Positions 41,005 to 50,339 of a stretch of DNA of 53,421 bases are shown piece by piece. The translations under genes were made by a program, and so were the position numbers. The DNA is from Acanthamoeba lenticulata (taxonomy: Eukaryota; Discosea; Longamoebia; Acanthamoebidae), in assembly GCA_002179805.1 (NCBI GenBank), contig NAVB01000025.1, forward strand, positions 1 to 53,421. Reading direction: 5' to 3'. The number at the start of each line of letters is the position of its first letter. Within the stretch, counting starts at the first letter, position 1. A model generated the notes under the pieces. That model did not search any database and was not told the origin of the DNA. It saw only the letters and a program-made list of their open reading frames with translations.

Positions 41005-41123
41005 GGATACGGCCATACTGCGGAGAAAGCACCGCTTCCCATCCGAACAGCGAAGTTAAGCTGCGCCAGGCGGTGTTAGTACTGGGGTGGGCGACCACCC
41101 GGGAATCCACCGTGTCGTATCCT
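41005..41123 (+). rRNA. 5S ribosomal RNA
   Basis: This 119-nt gene runs from GGATACGGCCATACTGCG to CGTGTCGTATCCT. The 5' and 3' ends pair (GGATACG with CGTATCC) as helix I. The conserved internal box-C-like region is present (AGTTAAGCTGCGCC, then GTTAGTACTGGGGTGGG). It agrees closely with the Acanthamoeba 5S sequence as I recall it. Transcribed by RNA polymerase III; a T run follows directly. Confidence 0.95.
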
Positions 41124-41124
41124 C

Positions 41125-41129
41125 TTTTT
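41125..41129 (+). terminator. RNA polymerase III terminator of the 5S gene
   Basis: Five T residues start two bases after the mature 3' end, the usual Pol III stop signal. Confidence 0.8.
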
Positions 41130-41205
41130 GTGGCCACTCGCTCTTTCCTTATCTTCCTCATTTCTTGCACATCTTGTTGCAACGACGTAGTGGCCCACTA
41201 CCGCT

Positions 41206-41306
41206 TTCCCGGGTGGTCGCCCACCCCAGTACTAACACCGCCTGGCGCAGCTTAACTTCGCTGTTCGGATGGGAAGCGGTGCTTTCTCCGCAGTATGGCC
41301 GTATCC
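41206..41306 (-). pseudogene. 3'-truncated inverted 5S rRNA copy
   Basis: The first 101 nt of the 5S gene are repeated exactly on the opposite strand. The match ends after CCACCCGGGAA and the last 18 nt (helix I 3' strand) are replaced by unrelated sequence (AGCGGTAGTGG). It cannot form helix I and has no T-run stop right behind it, so a stable 5S product is unlikely. Internal promoter elements are intact. Confidence 0.92.
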
Positions 41307-41368
41307 GACGTCGACTGTTTTTGCTTACACAATCGACTCGAAGTGCATTTAGATTTCAACCACGTTTT

Positions 41369-42541
41369 TCACCGCCTGGGCTTGATCCGTACGGGCAGCC
41401 ATTGGCTAGCCCACTGGAGAACCTCCATGTGACCTGCTCGGTCCGCCTCCTCGCATGTTCTCCTATCCCAGGGGCAGCCGTTCGCTCGAGCCCACTGAAG
41501 CACAGCCAAGTGACCTCCCCCGGCCGCCCAGGCGCAGGTCAGCTCGTCCCATGGGCAGCCGTTGGCGTGCGCCCACTGGAGCACGGTCAGGTGGCCGCCC
41601 TTGGCTGCCACGGCACAGGTCCACCAGTTCCAAGGGCAGCCGTTGGTACGCGCCCACTGGAGCACGGCCAGATGGCCGCCCCTGGCCGCTTGACCGCAGG
41701 TGTCCTCGTCCCACGGGCAGCCGTTGGCGCGCAACCACTGGAGCACGGTCAGGTGGCCGCCCCGGGCGGCCTCGCGGCAGGCTTTCCAACTCTGTGGGCA
41801 GCCATTGGCGTGGGCCCACTGGAGCACGCCCAAGTGGCCTTGCCTGGCCGCGTTGGCAAAGGTTGACATGTCCCATGGGCAGCCGTTGGCGCGGGCCCAT
41901 TGGAGCACGTGAAGGTGGCCTCTCGCCGCAGCGCAGGCACAGGTGGCCTCGTCCCACGGACAGCCATTGGCGCGCAACCACTGGAGCACGTTCAAGTGGC
42001 CCTCCCGAGCCGCCACGCGGCAGGTGTCCTTGTTCCAGGGACAGCCATTGGCGCGCGCCCACTGGAGCACGTCCAAGTGGCCGCCCTCTGCAGCGCGAAC
42101 ACAAGTGTCCTCGTCCCACGGGTAGCCATTCTCATGCGCCCACTGGAGTACGTGCAGGTGGCCTCCACTGGCCGCCTTGCTGCAGATGCCCGCGCTCCAG
42201 GGGCATCCGGTGGAGAGTGCCCACTGGAGCTGAGCCAACTGGCCCTTGGCCGCCACTTGAACTGCAAAACCGGGCAAAGAACGCCTCCAGCGAAAGGTGC
42301 ATGTGGTCATGCGTGGCAGCTTGATGTGCGGGTGCATGAGCAAAAGATGTTGAACTGCCTGGTCCCATGAGCGGCACACGGCGCGGCAGGCGGGCAAGGT
42401 GAGGAGGTCGACGAACTGGAAGATGAGACTTACAAGCTCCACCATGAGGTCGAGAGCGGGCAGCACGAAGAGGGCCTCGTCCACCTCCGCCACGGTCAGC
42501 TCAGTCGCCTGGGCTGGAAAGGCCTGGTGTGGCATGTCCAT
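41369..42541 (-). CDS. F-box-like protein with 27-residue ankyrin-type repeats
   Basis: An intronless frame of 390 aa starts at the ATG at 42541 (MDMPHQAFPAQATELTVAEV). Residues about 30-75 are F-box-like (LMVELVSLIFQFVDLLTLPA, then CRAVCRSWDQAVQHLL). About ten tandem repeats of 27 residues follow, each of the form WDEDTCxxAAxGGHLxVLQW plus ARANGCP. This is an ankyrin-like repeat class expanded in Acanthamoeba and in some giant viruses of amoebae. F-box proteins recruit targets to SCF ubiquitin ligases; the repeats would be the target-binding part. Near-identity of several repeats at DNA level suggests recent unequal crossing-over. Longer upstream in-frame sequence to 42814 is not convincing. 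Confidence 0.85.
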   Translation of the reverse strand: MDMPHQAFPAQATELTVAEVDEALFVLPALDLMVELVSLIFQFVDLLTLPACRAVCRSWDQAVQHLLLMHPHIKLPRMTTCTFRWRRSLPGFAVQVAAKGQLAQLQWALSTGCPWSAGICSKAASGGHLHVLQWAHENGYPWDEDTCVRAAEGGHLDVLQWARANGCPWNKDTCRVAAREGHLNVLQWLRANGCPWDEATCACAAARGHLHVLQWARANGCPWDMSTFANAARQGHLGVLQWAHANGCPQSWKACREAARGGHLTVLQWLRANGCPWDEDTCGQAARGGHLAVLQWARTNGCPWNWWTCAVAAKGGHLTVLQWAHANGCPWDELTCAWAAGGGHLAVLQWARANGCPWDRRTCEEADRAGHMEVLQWASQWLPVRIKPRR

Positions 42542-42663
42542 TTTGGTTCCGTTCGCCAACTGCAGTTTGGGAAGATGATTGAAATTTTTTAGTTGGGGAC
42601 AAAAAACGCGCGTTGGGAATGTTTTCACAGCACAAAGTGCTTTTCTACTGTGGCAGTCATAGG

Positions 42664-42704
42664 GGCCGCGCCGAGTGCCGCTCATGGGACCAGGCAGTTC
42701 AGCA
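42664..42704 (+). pseudogene. Fragment of an F-box exon, inverted
   Basis: The stretch GCCGCGCCGAGTGCCGCTCA and the following bases repeat the CRSWDQAVQH-coding part of the gene at 41369-42541, but on the opposite strand. The match is about 40 bp with a few changes and ends without neighbouring repeats. A small inverted duplication relic. Confidence 0.7.
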
Positions 42705-42849
42705 TGCCCTCCAACTTGCCTGCCACCAAGATACACACTGTTCTTCTTGGCCCAGACAGCCAAGGACCCAATGCAACGCACTACTTGAGCTTTGGTGCTG
42801 TGCGGGTGGCCCATACATGTGAAAGTAATGCTGTGCCTCCACTAATCAG

Positions 42850-43170
42850 TTGAGTTTGTTTTATTGTTCTCATGGAGGAAGGCCACAAGTACCAGCAGTG
42901 GCGCCAATGACATCAAACATGTATGTGAGTTCAGCACAAGAATGCCGAGCAGTGTTAAGGGCAGAAGAACGCCAGCTGATCAGCCCTGCACGTGGGGGCG
43001 TGTCCCCGATTCAGAGCGATGAAAACAACATGACGGAAGGCCACGGCCCGTCGACAAACGAGAAGAACGCCTGCCGTTCCAGTACTCTGCGCAGTGGCAG
43101 CAGAGGCAAGGGTAGAGGACTCAGCTCCGCCACTCTGCCTGGTGACAGCCTAAGAAGTAGGACAACCGTT
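42850..43170 (-). pseudogene. Relic of an AAAP amino-acid transporter gene
   Basis: Two patches match the transporter gene at 45480-47573 in the same orientation. About 42876-42965 resembles the exon end coding for VFGVIGATAG and its GTAC donor. About 43083-43140 resembles the Ser/Gly/Pro-rich N-terminal region near 47445-47490. The order is preserved but everything between is deleted, and frames are shifted (no open translation across the first patch). It is a decayed third copy. Confidence 0.65.
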
Positions 43171-43397
43171 GCATGCCAATAATGTCCTTGTCTGTCACAT
43201 CGAGTGCTTCATCGAGTTCTACCACCTTAGCACAACTCCAGTCAACCTTGGTTTGCCTTCTCCGGACCACGCAATTTAACACCTTGACCAACCACCGCTA
43301 GGTTTAAGGGAATGGACCACCAATAAGCCTTCACAGAAGAGCCCTTGTTGTGGCCCATACCCCAGAAGCAGGCGACGAGCAAAGCATAACAATCGCG

Positions 43398-45428
43398 ATG
43401 GCCACCTTTTCGGTGGCGCTTCTTATGTGGATGATTGGGTCTGACCTCTTGGTCGGTTCTTTCGCGGCGGACTACCCGACTGTGTGCTGGGGCAATGCGG
43501 CCTACCCGGCCCCCGAGGGCGCCTTGCTCCAGAGCGTGGCTGTAGGACCACAAAATGATGCCTGCGGCCTCCAAAGCAATGGCCTCGCGCTGTGCTGGGG
43601 CAGTGGTATGGTCGCACCGCTCTCGAGTTCGCTGCAGTTCAGTTTCATCACCGTTGGAAATTACATCGCATGCGGTATCCTGCTCAATGGCACCGTCACC
43701 TGCTCCGTGGTTCAGCCCTCCTCGCTCGTCATCAGCGACTTCGTCTCCACGCCCTTATTGAGCGCCTCGGCCGACCTCTTCGGCCTCTGCGGCATCATGC
43801 CCAACACGACCGTCCGCTGCTGGGGCGGATCGGCAAATTGCGCGGAAAGAATGACTGAGCGCAACTGTCTCCCAACGGACATCTTTCTCGATGTGCCGAC
43901 CAACCCCGGCGCCGACCAAATAGCGCTCTACGATTACGACGCCTGCGCCCACTACACCGACGGGATGACGCGCTGCTGGACCGCGGGGTCGTACAACCCG
44001 GCCAACGACATCAGCGGGACCAGCGCGATGTGCGTCGGCAACGGCTACAAGTGCTATCTTCGCTCGTCCGACGGCACGGCCGTGTGCGATGGCGGCCTGA
44101 CTCCGACTTCAGGAGTCTCCTTTGCGTCTCTCTCGTGCGGCACCAACGTGGCGTGTGGAGTCACGGCAGCGGGAGTAGTGTATTGCTGGGGAGATGCCAT
44201 GAGCCCGGTGCTCAGCCAAGTGCCGCCCTACCAGTTCAAGCAGGTCGCTGTGGGACTCAACTACGCGTGTGGCGTCTACGTTCCTTTGCCCACGCCCTCT
44301 CCGTCGATGGTGACGTCTTCGCCGACGGTCACACCGACAGCCTCGGCCTCGGCAAGTTCATCCGCCACGCCATCCCCGTCCGCCACCATCACTCCCTCCT
44401 TGTCGGCCACGCCGTCAGTGTCGGCATCGCCTTGGCCGTCGTCAGCGCCAGTCGTTGTCGTGGCGCCGCTGGCGGGCAACACCTCGGCCAGCTTTAACGA
44501 CAAGCAACCGACCGTTGACCTCTCCTCGACCGCGTCAGCGGGAGGGGACAACGTCACAACCTCGCCCGGCCCGGTGCTGGCCGTGCGCTCGAGCCTGCAG
44601 TCGATCCAAGTTGGCGAAAGCACCATCAGCGCAGTGTCCTGGAAAGCAACCAACACGAATAATAACAACGGCAGCAGCAGCGCTGACGGGAAGGTCTACG
44701 AGGCGGACATCACCAACCGCACCACCGCGACGCAAGAATTCATCTTCCACGCCAACGGCTCCACAGCCAACTCCTTCGCCGGGGTTCAGTTTGACCTCCC
44801 GCCCGGCTCGATCAAGTGGTCTGTTTCCTTTGTCACGAACAACACCGATGCCGACGACGGCCTCAACAACAATAACGGGACGGGTATCACGCTGCGCTAC
44901 GAGCTCTCGCAGCTGACCGTCAACACCAGCACCAGCGACGGCCAGACGTCGTCGCTGCGGGTGGTCGGGCGAGCTCGGAATACGCCACGGACCAACATGA
45001 CCACCTACTATGTGGCTCTCTCCCGCTCCAGCGCAACGTCAGCCCAGCAGGCCGTCGTGGTTGAAGTGTTTGACGTGGCCCTTGTCGATGGCGTGCTTCA
45101 TCCCGTGGACCACAACGTGCTCGTGCTCGAGTCTAGCAATGGCTCGGCATCGTCCTGCGAACTGGTGCTGACGTTTCCGCCCTTCCAGCACTCGCTGGAG
45201 TACGACCCGAGCATCAGCCTCGGTCTACTGCTGGGACAGCACGACGACGGCGGCACCCGCGGAGGGTCACTGGACGTTGGCCTGGTGGTGGGCGTAGTGG
45301 TGAGTGTGAGCGTGGCTTTGATCGTAGTCGCCGCAGCCGTAATAGTGGGGCTCGTACTGGCGAGGAACAAACAAAAGCGAAGAACTCTGTTGCTTCGAAA
45401 CTCACTGCAGCTTGCTCACGACTTGTAA
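43398..45428 (+). CDS. Type I membrane protein with RCC1-like extracellular repeats
   Basis: An intronless frame of 676 aa. A signal peptide (MATFSVALLMWMIGSDLLVG) is followed by RCC1-like blades with CWG motifs (TVCWGNAAYP, GLALCWGSGM, TVRCWGGS, VYCWGDAM), then a Ser/Thr/Pro stalk. A second domain of about 250 aa is rich in N-glycosylation sequons (WKATNTNNNNGSSS region; beta-rich). Near the C-terminus there is one membrane helix (VVVSVSVALIVVAAAVIVGL) and a short basic cytosolic tail (RNKQKRRTLLLRNS). The Cys pairs in each blade suggest disulphide-stabilised extracellular repeats. It is probably a surface adhesion or receptor-like protein; the ligand is unknown. Confidence 0.82.
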   Translation: MATFSVALLMWMIGSDLLVGSFAADYPTVCWGNAAYPAPEGALLQSVAVGPQNDACGLQSNGLALCWGSGMVAPLSSSLQFSFITVGNYIACGILLNGTVTCSVVQPSSLVISDFVSTPLLSASADLFGLCGIMPNTTVRCWGGSANCAERMTERNCLPTDIFLDVPTNPGADQIALYDYDACAHYTDGMTRCWTAGSYNPANDISGTSAMCVGNGYKCYLRSSDGTAVCDGGLTPTSGVSFASLSCGTNVACGVTAAGVVYCWGDAMSPVLSQVPPYQFKQVAVGLNYACGVYVPLPTPSPSMVTSSPTVTPTASASASSSATPSPSATITPSLSATPSVSASPWPSSAPVVVVAPLAGNTSASFNDKQPTVDLSSTASAGGDNVTTSPGPVLAVRSSLQSIQVGESTISAVSWKATNTNNNNGSSSADGKVYEADITNRTTATQEFIFHANGSTANSFAGVQFDLPPGSIKWSVSFVTNNTDADDGLNNNNGTGITLRYELSQLTVNTSTSDGQTSSLRVVGRARNTPRTNMTTYYVALSRSSATSAQQAVVVEVFDVALVDGVLHPVDHNVLVLESSNGSASSCELVLTFPPFQHSLEYDPSISLGLLLGQHDDGGTRGGSLDVGLVVGVVVSVSVALIVVAAAVIVGLVLARNKQKRRTLLLRNSLQLAHDL

Positions 45429-45479
45429 CCAACCACTAATGGCCATAAAGGCAAAGAGCTACACGTGTGCTTTCCCAAC

Positions 45480-47573
45480 TCAGCCACTAAATAGCTTTTT
45501 GCCCTCATCAAGGAGGATAACGATAAGGCTGACGAAGCCAAACACAACACCAACAATGGCCAAGATGGCGGCGACGATCTTGCGAGGCGACAACATTGGC
45601 CCAGGGGCCAGCTTGAGGTAAAAGAGGCCCGGGGCGGTGTACACGATCAGGTTCCCTGCCACTCCACTTGTCAACAAGGAGCCGGTGGTTGTTTTGAAAA
45701 CAGAGAAAGGCCACACGTACCAGCAGTGGCGCCGATGACGCCAAACACGAACGTGATGTCCGGCACAAGAATGCTGAGCAGGTACGAAAACACGACCGTG
45801 AAGAGTGTGATCGCAACATAGCGCGTATAGAGACTCGGTAGTCTACACACACACACACAGGATGAGTGAGCGTTTGCGGATAAGGGCGAGGGAACGGGGC
45901 CGGCACCGGTCGGGAATGGCCTCGAGGAGCATGCTGTCGGCGGCCATGCGGGCCGGATAGTGAATGATCGGGTAGGTGAAGCTGCATCAACGCCGCCAGC
46001 GGGATCAGCTTGGGCGACCAATCAATGTATGTTCTTGGGCTGTGCGTACATGATGACGATGCCGAGCAGAACCTTGCCGATCTCTGCGCGGTATCGCAGT
46101 GAATAAAAGCGCAGCCAATCACCAGCCAGACGGAGAGCTAGCGAGCGCGTACGGACAAAGAGGTCGTCGTCGTAGTTGTTGAAGATGTTGCCCTCCGTTT
46201 CGTCCAGGAAGGTGAGGTAGCCCAGAATGCCGACGATCAGATAGGCCGCGCCGCTCACGGCCACGGCCACATGCACCACAGTGCGCATCCGCGACACTGT
46301 GGGGTTTCTGGAGAGGAAGGCAACGCCGCGAGGTTGAGCCGACGAGAAACGAAAGGAAAAGTGGAGAATCGCTAGGGACGTACCGCATCTCGGAGAAGAC
46401 GGGGAAGATGTTGGGGTGGAAGGTGAAGGCGAAGCTCATGATCGGCAGCGAGCGGAAGATGTCTGGCGCAAAGTTGGCCAGCGTCAGCTCGCCCTCGGAC
46501 TCGTCCAGGCCCTCGTTAAGCAGGTCGCGGAACGAACGAAACGCGACCAGCGCCACTGATTTTGTTGCCAGCTTCATAAGCCCAATGAGCATGAGCTCCG
46601 ACGTGAAGACCACGACGAGGAGCAGGTCAATGCCGGGCAGCGCACCGAGGTAGATGACACAGGCCATGGCGGCCATGGACGTGTAGCCGAGGAGGCCGAG
46701 CGTACGGAGGAGGCATAAGGGCAGGAGAACCGCGGCCGCGATCAGCCCTGCTCGCATCCTCATCTGAGGAAAACTATAACGCGGCGATGGCGACAAGAAT
46801 GATACGACGACGACGCACCAACGACGAACCAACGGTGATGCAGCGGGCCGAGCCACTCGGTGAAGGGCAGAAGCACGTCCCCGATGACGATCATGTAGCC
46901 CGTGAGCCCGCCAAAGAGGAACCAGAAGAGGCACAAGTCGGAGAAGATGGCCCCTGTGGTGGCGCCACGCTCGGTCAGTCCAGTTCAGGCATAAAGGCAC
47001 GTAATGCGTCGTGTTGTGCTGGGAAGAATGGGACCTTTGCGGCCGGCGACCGCACGCGCGAGGCCCGTGTAGGACTTGTCCTCCACGTATTTGCTCACGT
47101 CGAGCAGGAGATAGCAGCTGTAGACGCACAGCACGCCCACCGTGATGAGCAGCAGCGTGCCGACGATCATGCCCGACGCCCGCAGGGCAAAGGGCAGCGC
47201 CTGTTGGACACAACAGCAGAACGGAGACCTCCTTAAGTGCTCGGAGTTAAAAGGCCGGAGGCCGAAGCAGGAAAAGACCGAACCAGAACACCGCCGCCGA
47301 TGATGTTGTTAATGAGGTTGAAGGTGGCGTTCTTGGCGCTTGCAACGGGCTGGGGCCTAGCGGCATCACCATGGAGAAGCAACACGTACTCGCCACTGTC
47401 GTGGGGCGGGACCTTGTTGTCGCCGTAGGTCGTGGCGGCTGTGTGCAGCGGCAGCAGAGGCAAGGACTCGGCACCGCCACTGCCCCGAGAGAGTTTGGAG
47501 GAGAACGTGAGACAAGGAAGCAAAACGAATGGTGTTTGGGCACGAGAACGTGCCTTGTGGTGTACTTGCTCAT
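45480..47573 (-). CDS. AAAP-family amino-acid transporter, copy 1
   Basis: Best model: 47573-47554, 47479-47284, 47200-47035, 46953-46834, 46750-46646, 46555-46384, 46307-46153, 46083-46050, 45981-45907, 45842-45721 and 45655-45480 (446 aa). It shows INNIIGGGVL, ALPFALRASGMIVGTLLL, DVLLPFTEWLGPLHH, FAPDIFRSLPIMSFAFTFHP and FNNYDDDLFV, typical of SLC38/AVT-like transporters with about 11 membrane helices. These carry neutral amino acids across vacuolar or plasma membranes. The first intron (AG|GCACGT) is GC-AG and uncertain; without it no ATG is in frame. The 90-bp intron at 46645-46556 has no stop and keeps the frame. Closely paralogous to 50340-52751. Confidence 0.86.
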
Positions 47574-48127
47574 GCTATGTGTGTGCGTGTGTGGCGGTAG
47601 TGGGGTGTGCCAGCCGAAAAAACCGAACAAACAGTGACGACTTGAGCTCGTCGCCGATACACCGAGGCGAGATGGGCGGTGTGGCTCAGCAAGCGCTTTA
47701 CATTTTTTCCGTTTATTGTTTTAAAAATGTGAAGAATGAAGACAGCCTGACCAGAAGATGTTCCTCAACTCCAGGTGGTGCGGAGTTCAGTTGACGTCAC
47801 GTGACTGTTAACACTCACACTTTATTTTCCAATTGCTGGTGTCGACCGCTACTCTGGTTGGCCCATTGAATCACGTTTTGCCCAACCGCGTGAGCGACGG
47901 AAACGAGCGTATATCCCCTCCAATGGCCGGGCAGTCCGGTTGCTGCGTGCTTGGCTATCTGTTCCCCCTTCATTCGCCGAGCTTCCGAGCTGGATTAACC
48001 CCACCGTTTTGGCGCCGATGCGGGGATCTCTCCCTTGAGGCAGCTCTTCCTCTTCATCTTCGTGGACCATTTTTCTATCGCCCCACAGCACAACCACACC
48101 AACAACAACAAGAACCACAACCACAAC
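47574..48127. other. Divergent spacer between transporter 1 and small gene 1
   Basis: No gene is visible. Composition is mixed; a CAACCACACCAACAACAACA-type leader precedes the ATG at 48128. No tRNA-like fold was noticed. Confidence 0.5.
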
Positions 48128-48544
48128 ATGCGCTTGCCTCGCCTTCGCCGTTCCAAGGAGGAGACCAACGCTCCGCCCCCTCCCCCGCCGCCCGTGGAGC
48201 CCGCGAACAAGCCTCGAGGGCTGGCCAAGTGGGAGCATGTCCTGCTCAAGACGCCTCCGCAGTCTCCTCCTCCATCCTCTCCGCCCCCCTCGCCCAACAT
48301 CATCGTGCGCATGAGGACGCAAGAGGACGAAGAAGAGCAACAACAACAACAACAAGGAGGAGAAGAGGTCGCACACGAGGTGTGCCGACGAAACGCGCGC
48401 GAACGGGCTACGATGGCTCCGTTGCCTCCGGGCTCGCGCATCGTGGACTACGCCGACGCGGGCGTCAAGCAGGCGCGCGCCGCCGCCCAACTCCAGGCTG
48501 CGGCCATCTTCAACCCGCCGACCGCCAACCTGGTGTGCGACTAA
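48128..48544 (+). CDS. Small proline-rich protein 1 of a three-gene cluster (unidentified)
   Basis: An intronless frame of 138 aa. The basic start MRLPRLRRSKEE is followed by two Pro-rich runs (PPPPPPPVEP, PPQSPPPSSPPPSP), a Glu/Gln stretch and a C-terminal helix-prone part (VKQARAAAQLQAAAIFNPP) ending LVCD. No signal or membrane segment. The N-terminus resembles those of the next two genes (MKIPLPWRRK and MRLPLFAQSK). A lipid-binding or membrane-associating basic start is possible, but function is unknown. Confidence 0.6.
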   Translation: MRLPRLRRSKEETNAPPPPPPPVEPANKPRGLAKWEHVLLKTPPQSPPPSSPPPSPNIIVRMRTQEDEEEQQQQQQGGEEVAHEVCRRNARERATMAPLPPGSRIVDYADAGVKQARAAAQLQAAAIFNPPTANLVCD

Positions 48545-49012
48545 CGTTGCAACCCAAGCTGGAGCTTGCCTCAAGAGAGCGCGTGTTTGCGAGGCATTCA
48601 CGGGCACAAAATAATTCATAATATATAAAAATAATAGTTTTCACACATTTCGTCACGTTGGCCATGCTTGGGCATCCAGCGACGGTGATTTGTTGACAGG
48701 CAGGTGGCCGCGCATTACCTTCGATGTTGTTGGCGGGCGGAGGGGAAACTAACGTCCTCATCTCGGCGAAAAGGGAACCAGCAACAACTGTTGGCGGTCC
48801 CTGTAGCCAGGCACGCGGGGTGCACCATCTGGCAGAGCAACCCAAAATACAGCGGGGCGGCCCGAGACAGCCTATCGAACCACTCGGGGTGCAATACTCA
48901 CTCTTCCCTGCAAGGTTCTCCTTTGTCGTGTGTTCTTCACTCCGCCTCCGAGCACGCAAACACATCTCCCTGCCTTCACCCTCCCTTCGCAACTCACACA
49001 CAGCACATCGCC
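48545..49012. other. Spacer between small genes 1 and 2
   Basis: No gene is seen. An AT-rich stretch at 48605-48650 is probably the 3' end of gene 1; the rest would be promoter of gene 2. Open frames on both strands are shadow-like. Confidence 0.5.
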
Positions 49013-49678
49013 ATGAAGATTCCCCTTCCCTGGAGACGAAAGCACAGCACAGCGCCTGCACTTGGCTCGTCGGCCTCTGCCTCGGGCGCCGTATCGTCCA
49101 GCTCCTCCACCACGACCCCGTTGCGAAAGTCGGCCCCATCTTCTTCCAGCTCCTCCTCGCCTTCGACCATCACGACGACGGCCTCGGCCCCGTCGTCGCC
49201 CCGCACACCGCGCGCAAACTCGACGACGGACACCTCGACGCCCCGCCTGCCCTCTTCGCTCTCCCTCACCACGCCCGCAGTCCACCAAACGACGCCACGC
49301 AAGCAGAGCACGCTCGCAGAGAACAACGGCCGGCCCCTATGGGCGACGTCGCCGCCGCGGGTAGCTGCAGCGGCGCCGACGACGTCCTCGCAGTTGTACG
49401 GCTCGACCGACGAGACGGACGTCTCGGTAGCCACGGTCGACACTGGCCTCTACCTCAGCACGGACACGACCCTCACCGACTGCCCGACGGGCACCGACCT
49501 GTACACATCGGCGGCGACCGTCATCGACGATGACGTCGTGACCGACGAGTTCCTGGATGGCGGCATGGCCGTGTGTTCGCCACGGTGGGTGGCCGACCAC
49601 GCCGACGAGCAAATTCGGGTCTACCGCAGTCGGGCCCAGATGGGCGCCTTTGAGCAGCTGAGGGCCCACCTCCCTTGA
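49013..49678 (+). CDS. Small Ser/Thr-rich protein 2 of a three-gene cluster (unidentified)
   Basis: An intronless frame of 221 aa from the ATG at 49013 (MKIPLPWRRKHSTAPALGSS). The first 110 residues are Ser/Thr/Pro-rich and disordered. The second half is acidic and Thr-rich (SVATVDTGLYLSTDTTLTDC), then a folded-looking end (GGMAVCSPRWVADHADEQIR). No signal peptide, domain or repeat is recognised. The basic start resembles the flanking small genes. Codon use fits the neighbourhood. Confidence 0.6.
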   Translation: MKIPLPWRRKHSTAPALGSSASASGAVSSSSSTTTPLRKSAPSSSSSSSPSTITTTASAPSSPRTPRANSTTDTSTPRLPSSLSLTTPAVHQTTPRKQSTLAENNGRPLWATSPPRVAAAAPTTSSQLYGSTDETDVSVATVDTGLYLSTDTTLTDCPTGTDLYTSAATVIDDDVVTDEFLDGGMAVCSPRWVADHADEQIRVYRSRAQMGAFEQLRAHLP

Positions 49679-49975
49679 GCGCTCAGGTTTATGCGTGCGG
49701 TTGATCTGGGCGGACCTCAGCCTGAACGTGATGGTCTCCCTTCTTTTCGCGGTTGTTGTGCATAGCAAAAAAAACAAAACAAAAAAGTTCATCGTCGACA
49801 AAATTGTGGATCGTTGTCGACAGAAAACGAGGCAACACACGAATCAAAGAACGTGATGCACCCTAGGGTTTATGTCGCAACCATAGCGACAAGGACGCTG
49901 TCGTGATACGGACCCCAACAAGCAAGCAAATAAATGTTGTGTCTTTGTACTGTCTCATTGTCCCTCGCCCTCATC
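49679..49975. other. Spacer between small genes 2 and 3
   Basis: No gene is seen. An A-rich run near 49766-49785 follows gene 2. Confidence 0.5.
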
Positions 49976-50320
49976 ATGCGTCTTCCCCTGTTTGCGCAAA
50001 GCAAGAGCACCACCACCGCCAAGTCCACCGCCCCAGAGATGAAGCAGAAGGAGAAGGAAGAGAAGGACATCCCGCCACGAGAGAGCCACCAGCATCCTCA
50101 CGAGAAACAACTCGCTTCGACCCGGCCAGCAGTCGTCGCATCACACACTGCCCACGACTGCAGCGACGAATGGGACGTGCCCAACAACCACAACAACGAC
50201 GTGGTTCCGTTCGTGGCCGGCGATGACGCCACGACCTCGACCACCACGAGGGATGTAGTGAACCCGCATGTATGCTTGAAGCGACGCGGCAGACAAATAG
50301 AAGACGTTCGGCCTTGGTAG
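49976..50320 (+). CDS. Small charged protein 3 of a three-gene cluster (unidentified)
   Basis: An intronless frame of 114 aa starting MRLPLFAQSKSTTTAK at the ATG at 49976. An upstream in-frame ATG at 49934 would add a short hydrophobic leader (MLCLCTVSLSLALI), so a signal peptide version is possible. The middle is Lys/Glu/Pro/His-rich; the end is Asp/Asn/Thr-rich and closes VCLKRRGRQIEDVRPW. The stop is only about 20 bp from the transporter 2 stop on the other strand, so the transcripts overlap. No family is recognised. Confidence 0.55.
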   Translation: MRLPLFAQSKSTTTAKSTAPEMKQKEKEEKDIPPRESHQHPHEKQLASTRPAVVASHTAHDCSDEWDVPNNHNNDVVPFVAGDDATTSTTTRDVVNPHVCLKRRGRQIEDVRPW

Positions 50321-50339
50321 CACATCACGAAGTTGGTGG

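Larger units (their letters stand above)
42542..43397. other. Relic-filled spacer between F-box and RCC1-like genes
   Basis: Apart from the two relics listed at 42664 and 42850, no gene is visible. The area appears to be a dump of partial duplications. Confidence 0.5.

Noticed and set aside
41440..42240. Regular repeats that could look like a CRISPR array
   Set aside because: Units are 81 bp, have no distinct spacers and encode 27-residue protein repeats in one open frame.
47849..48619. Minus-strand open frame (256 aa) over small gene 1
   Set aside because: Arg/Val/Leu-rich, crosses the likely promoter of the plus-strand gene, no recognisable domain.
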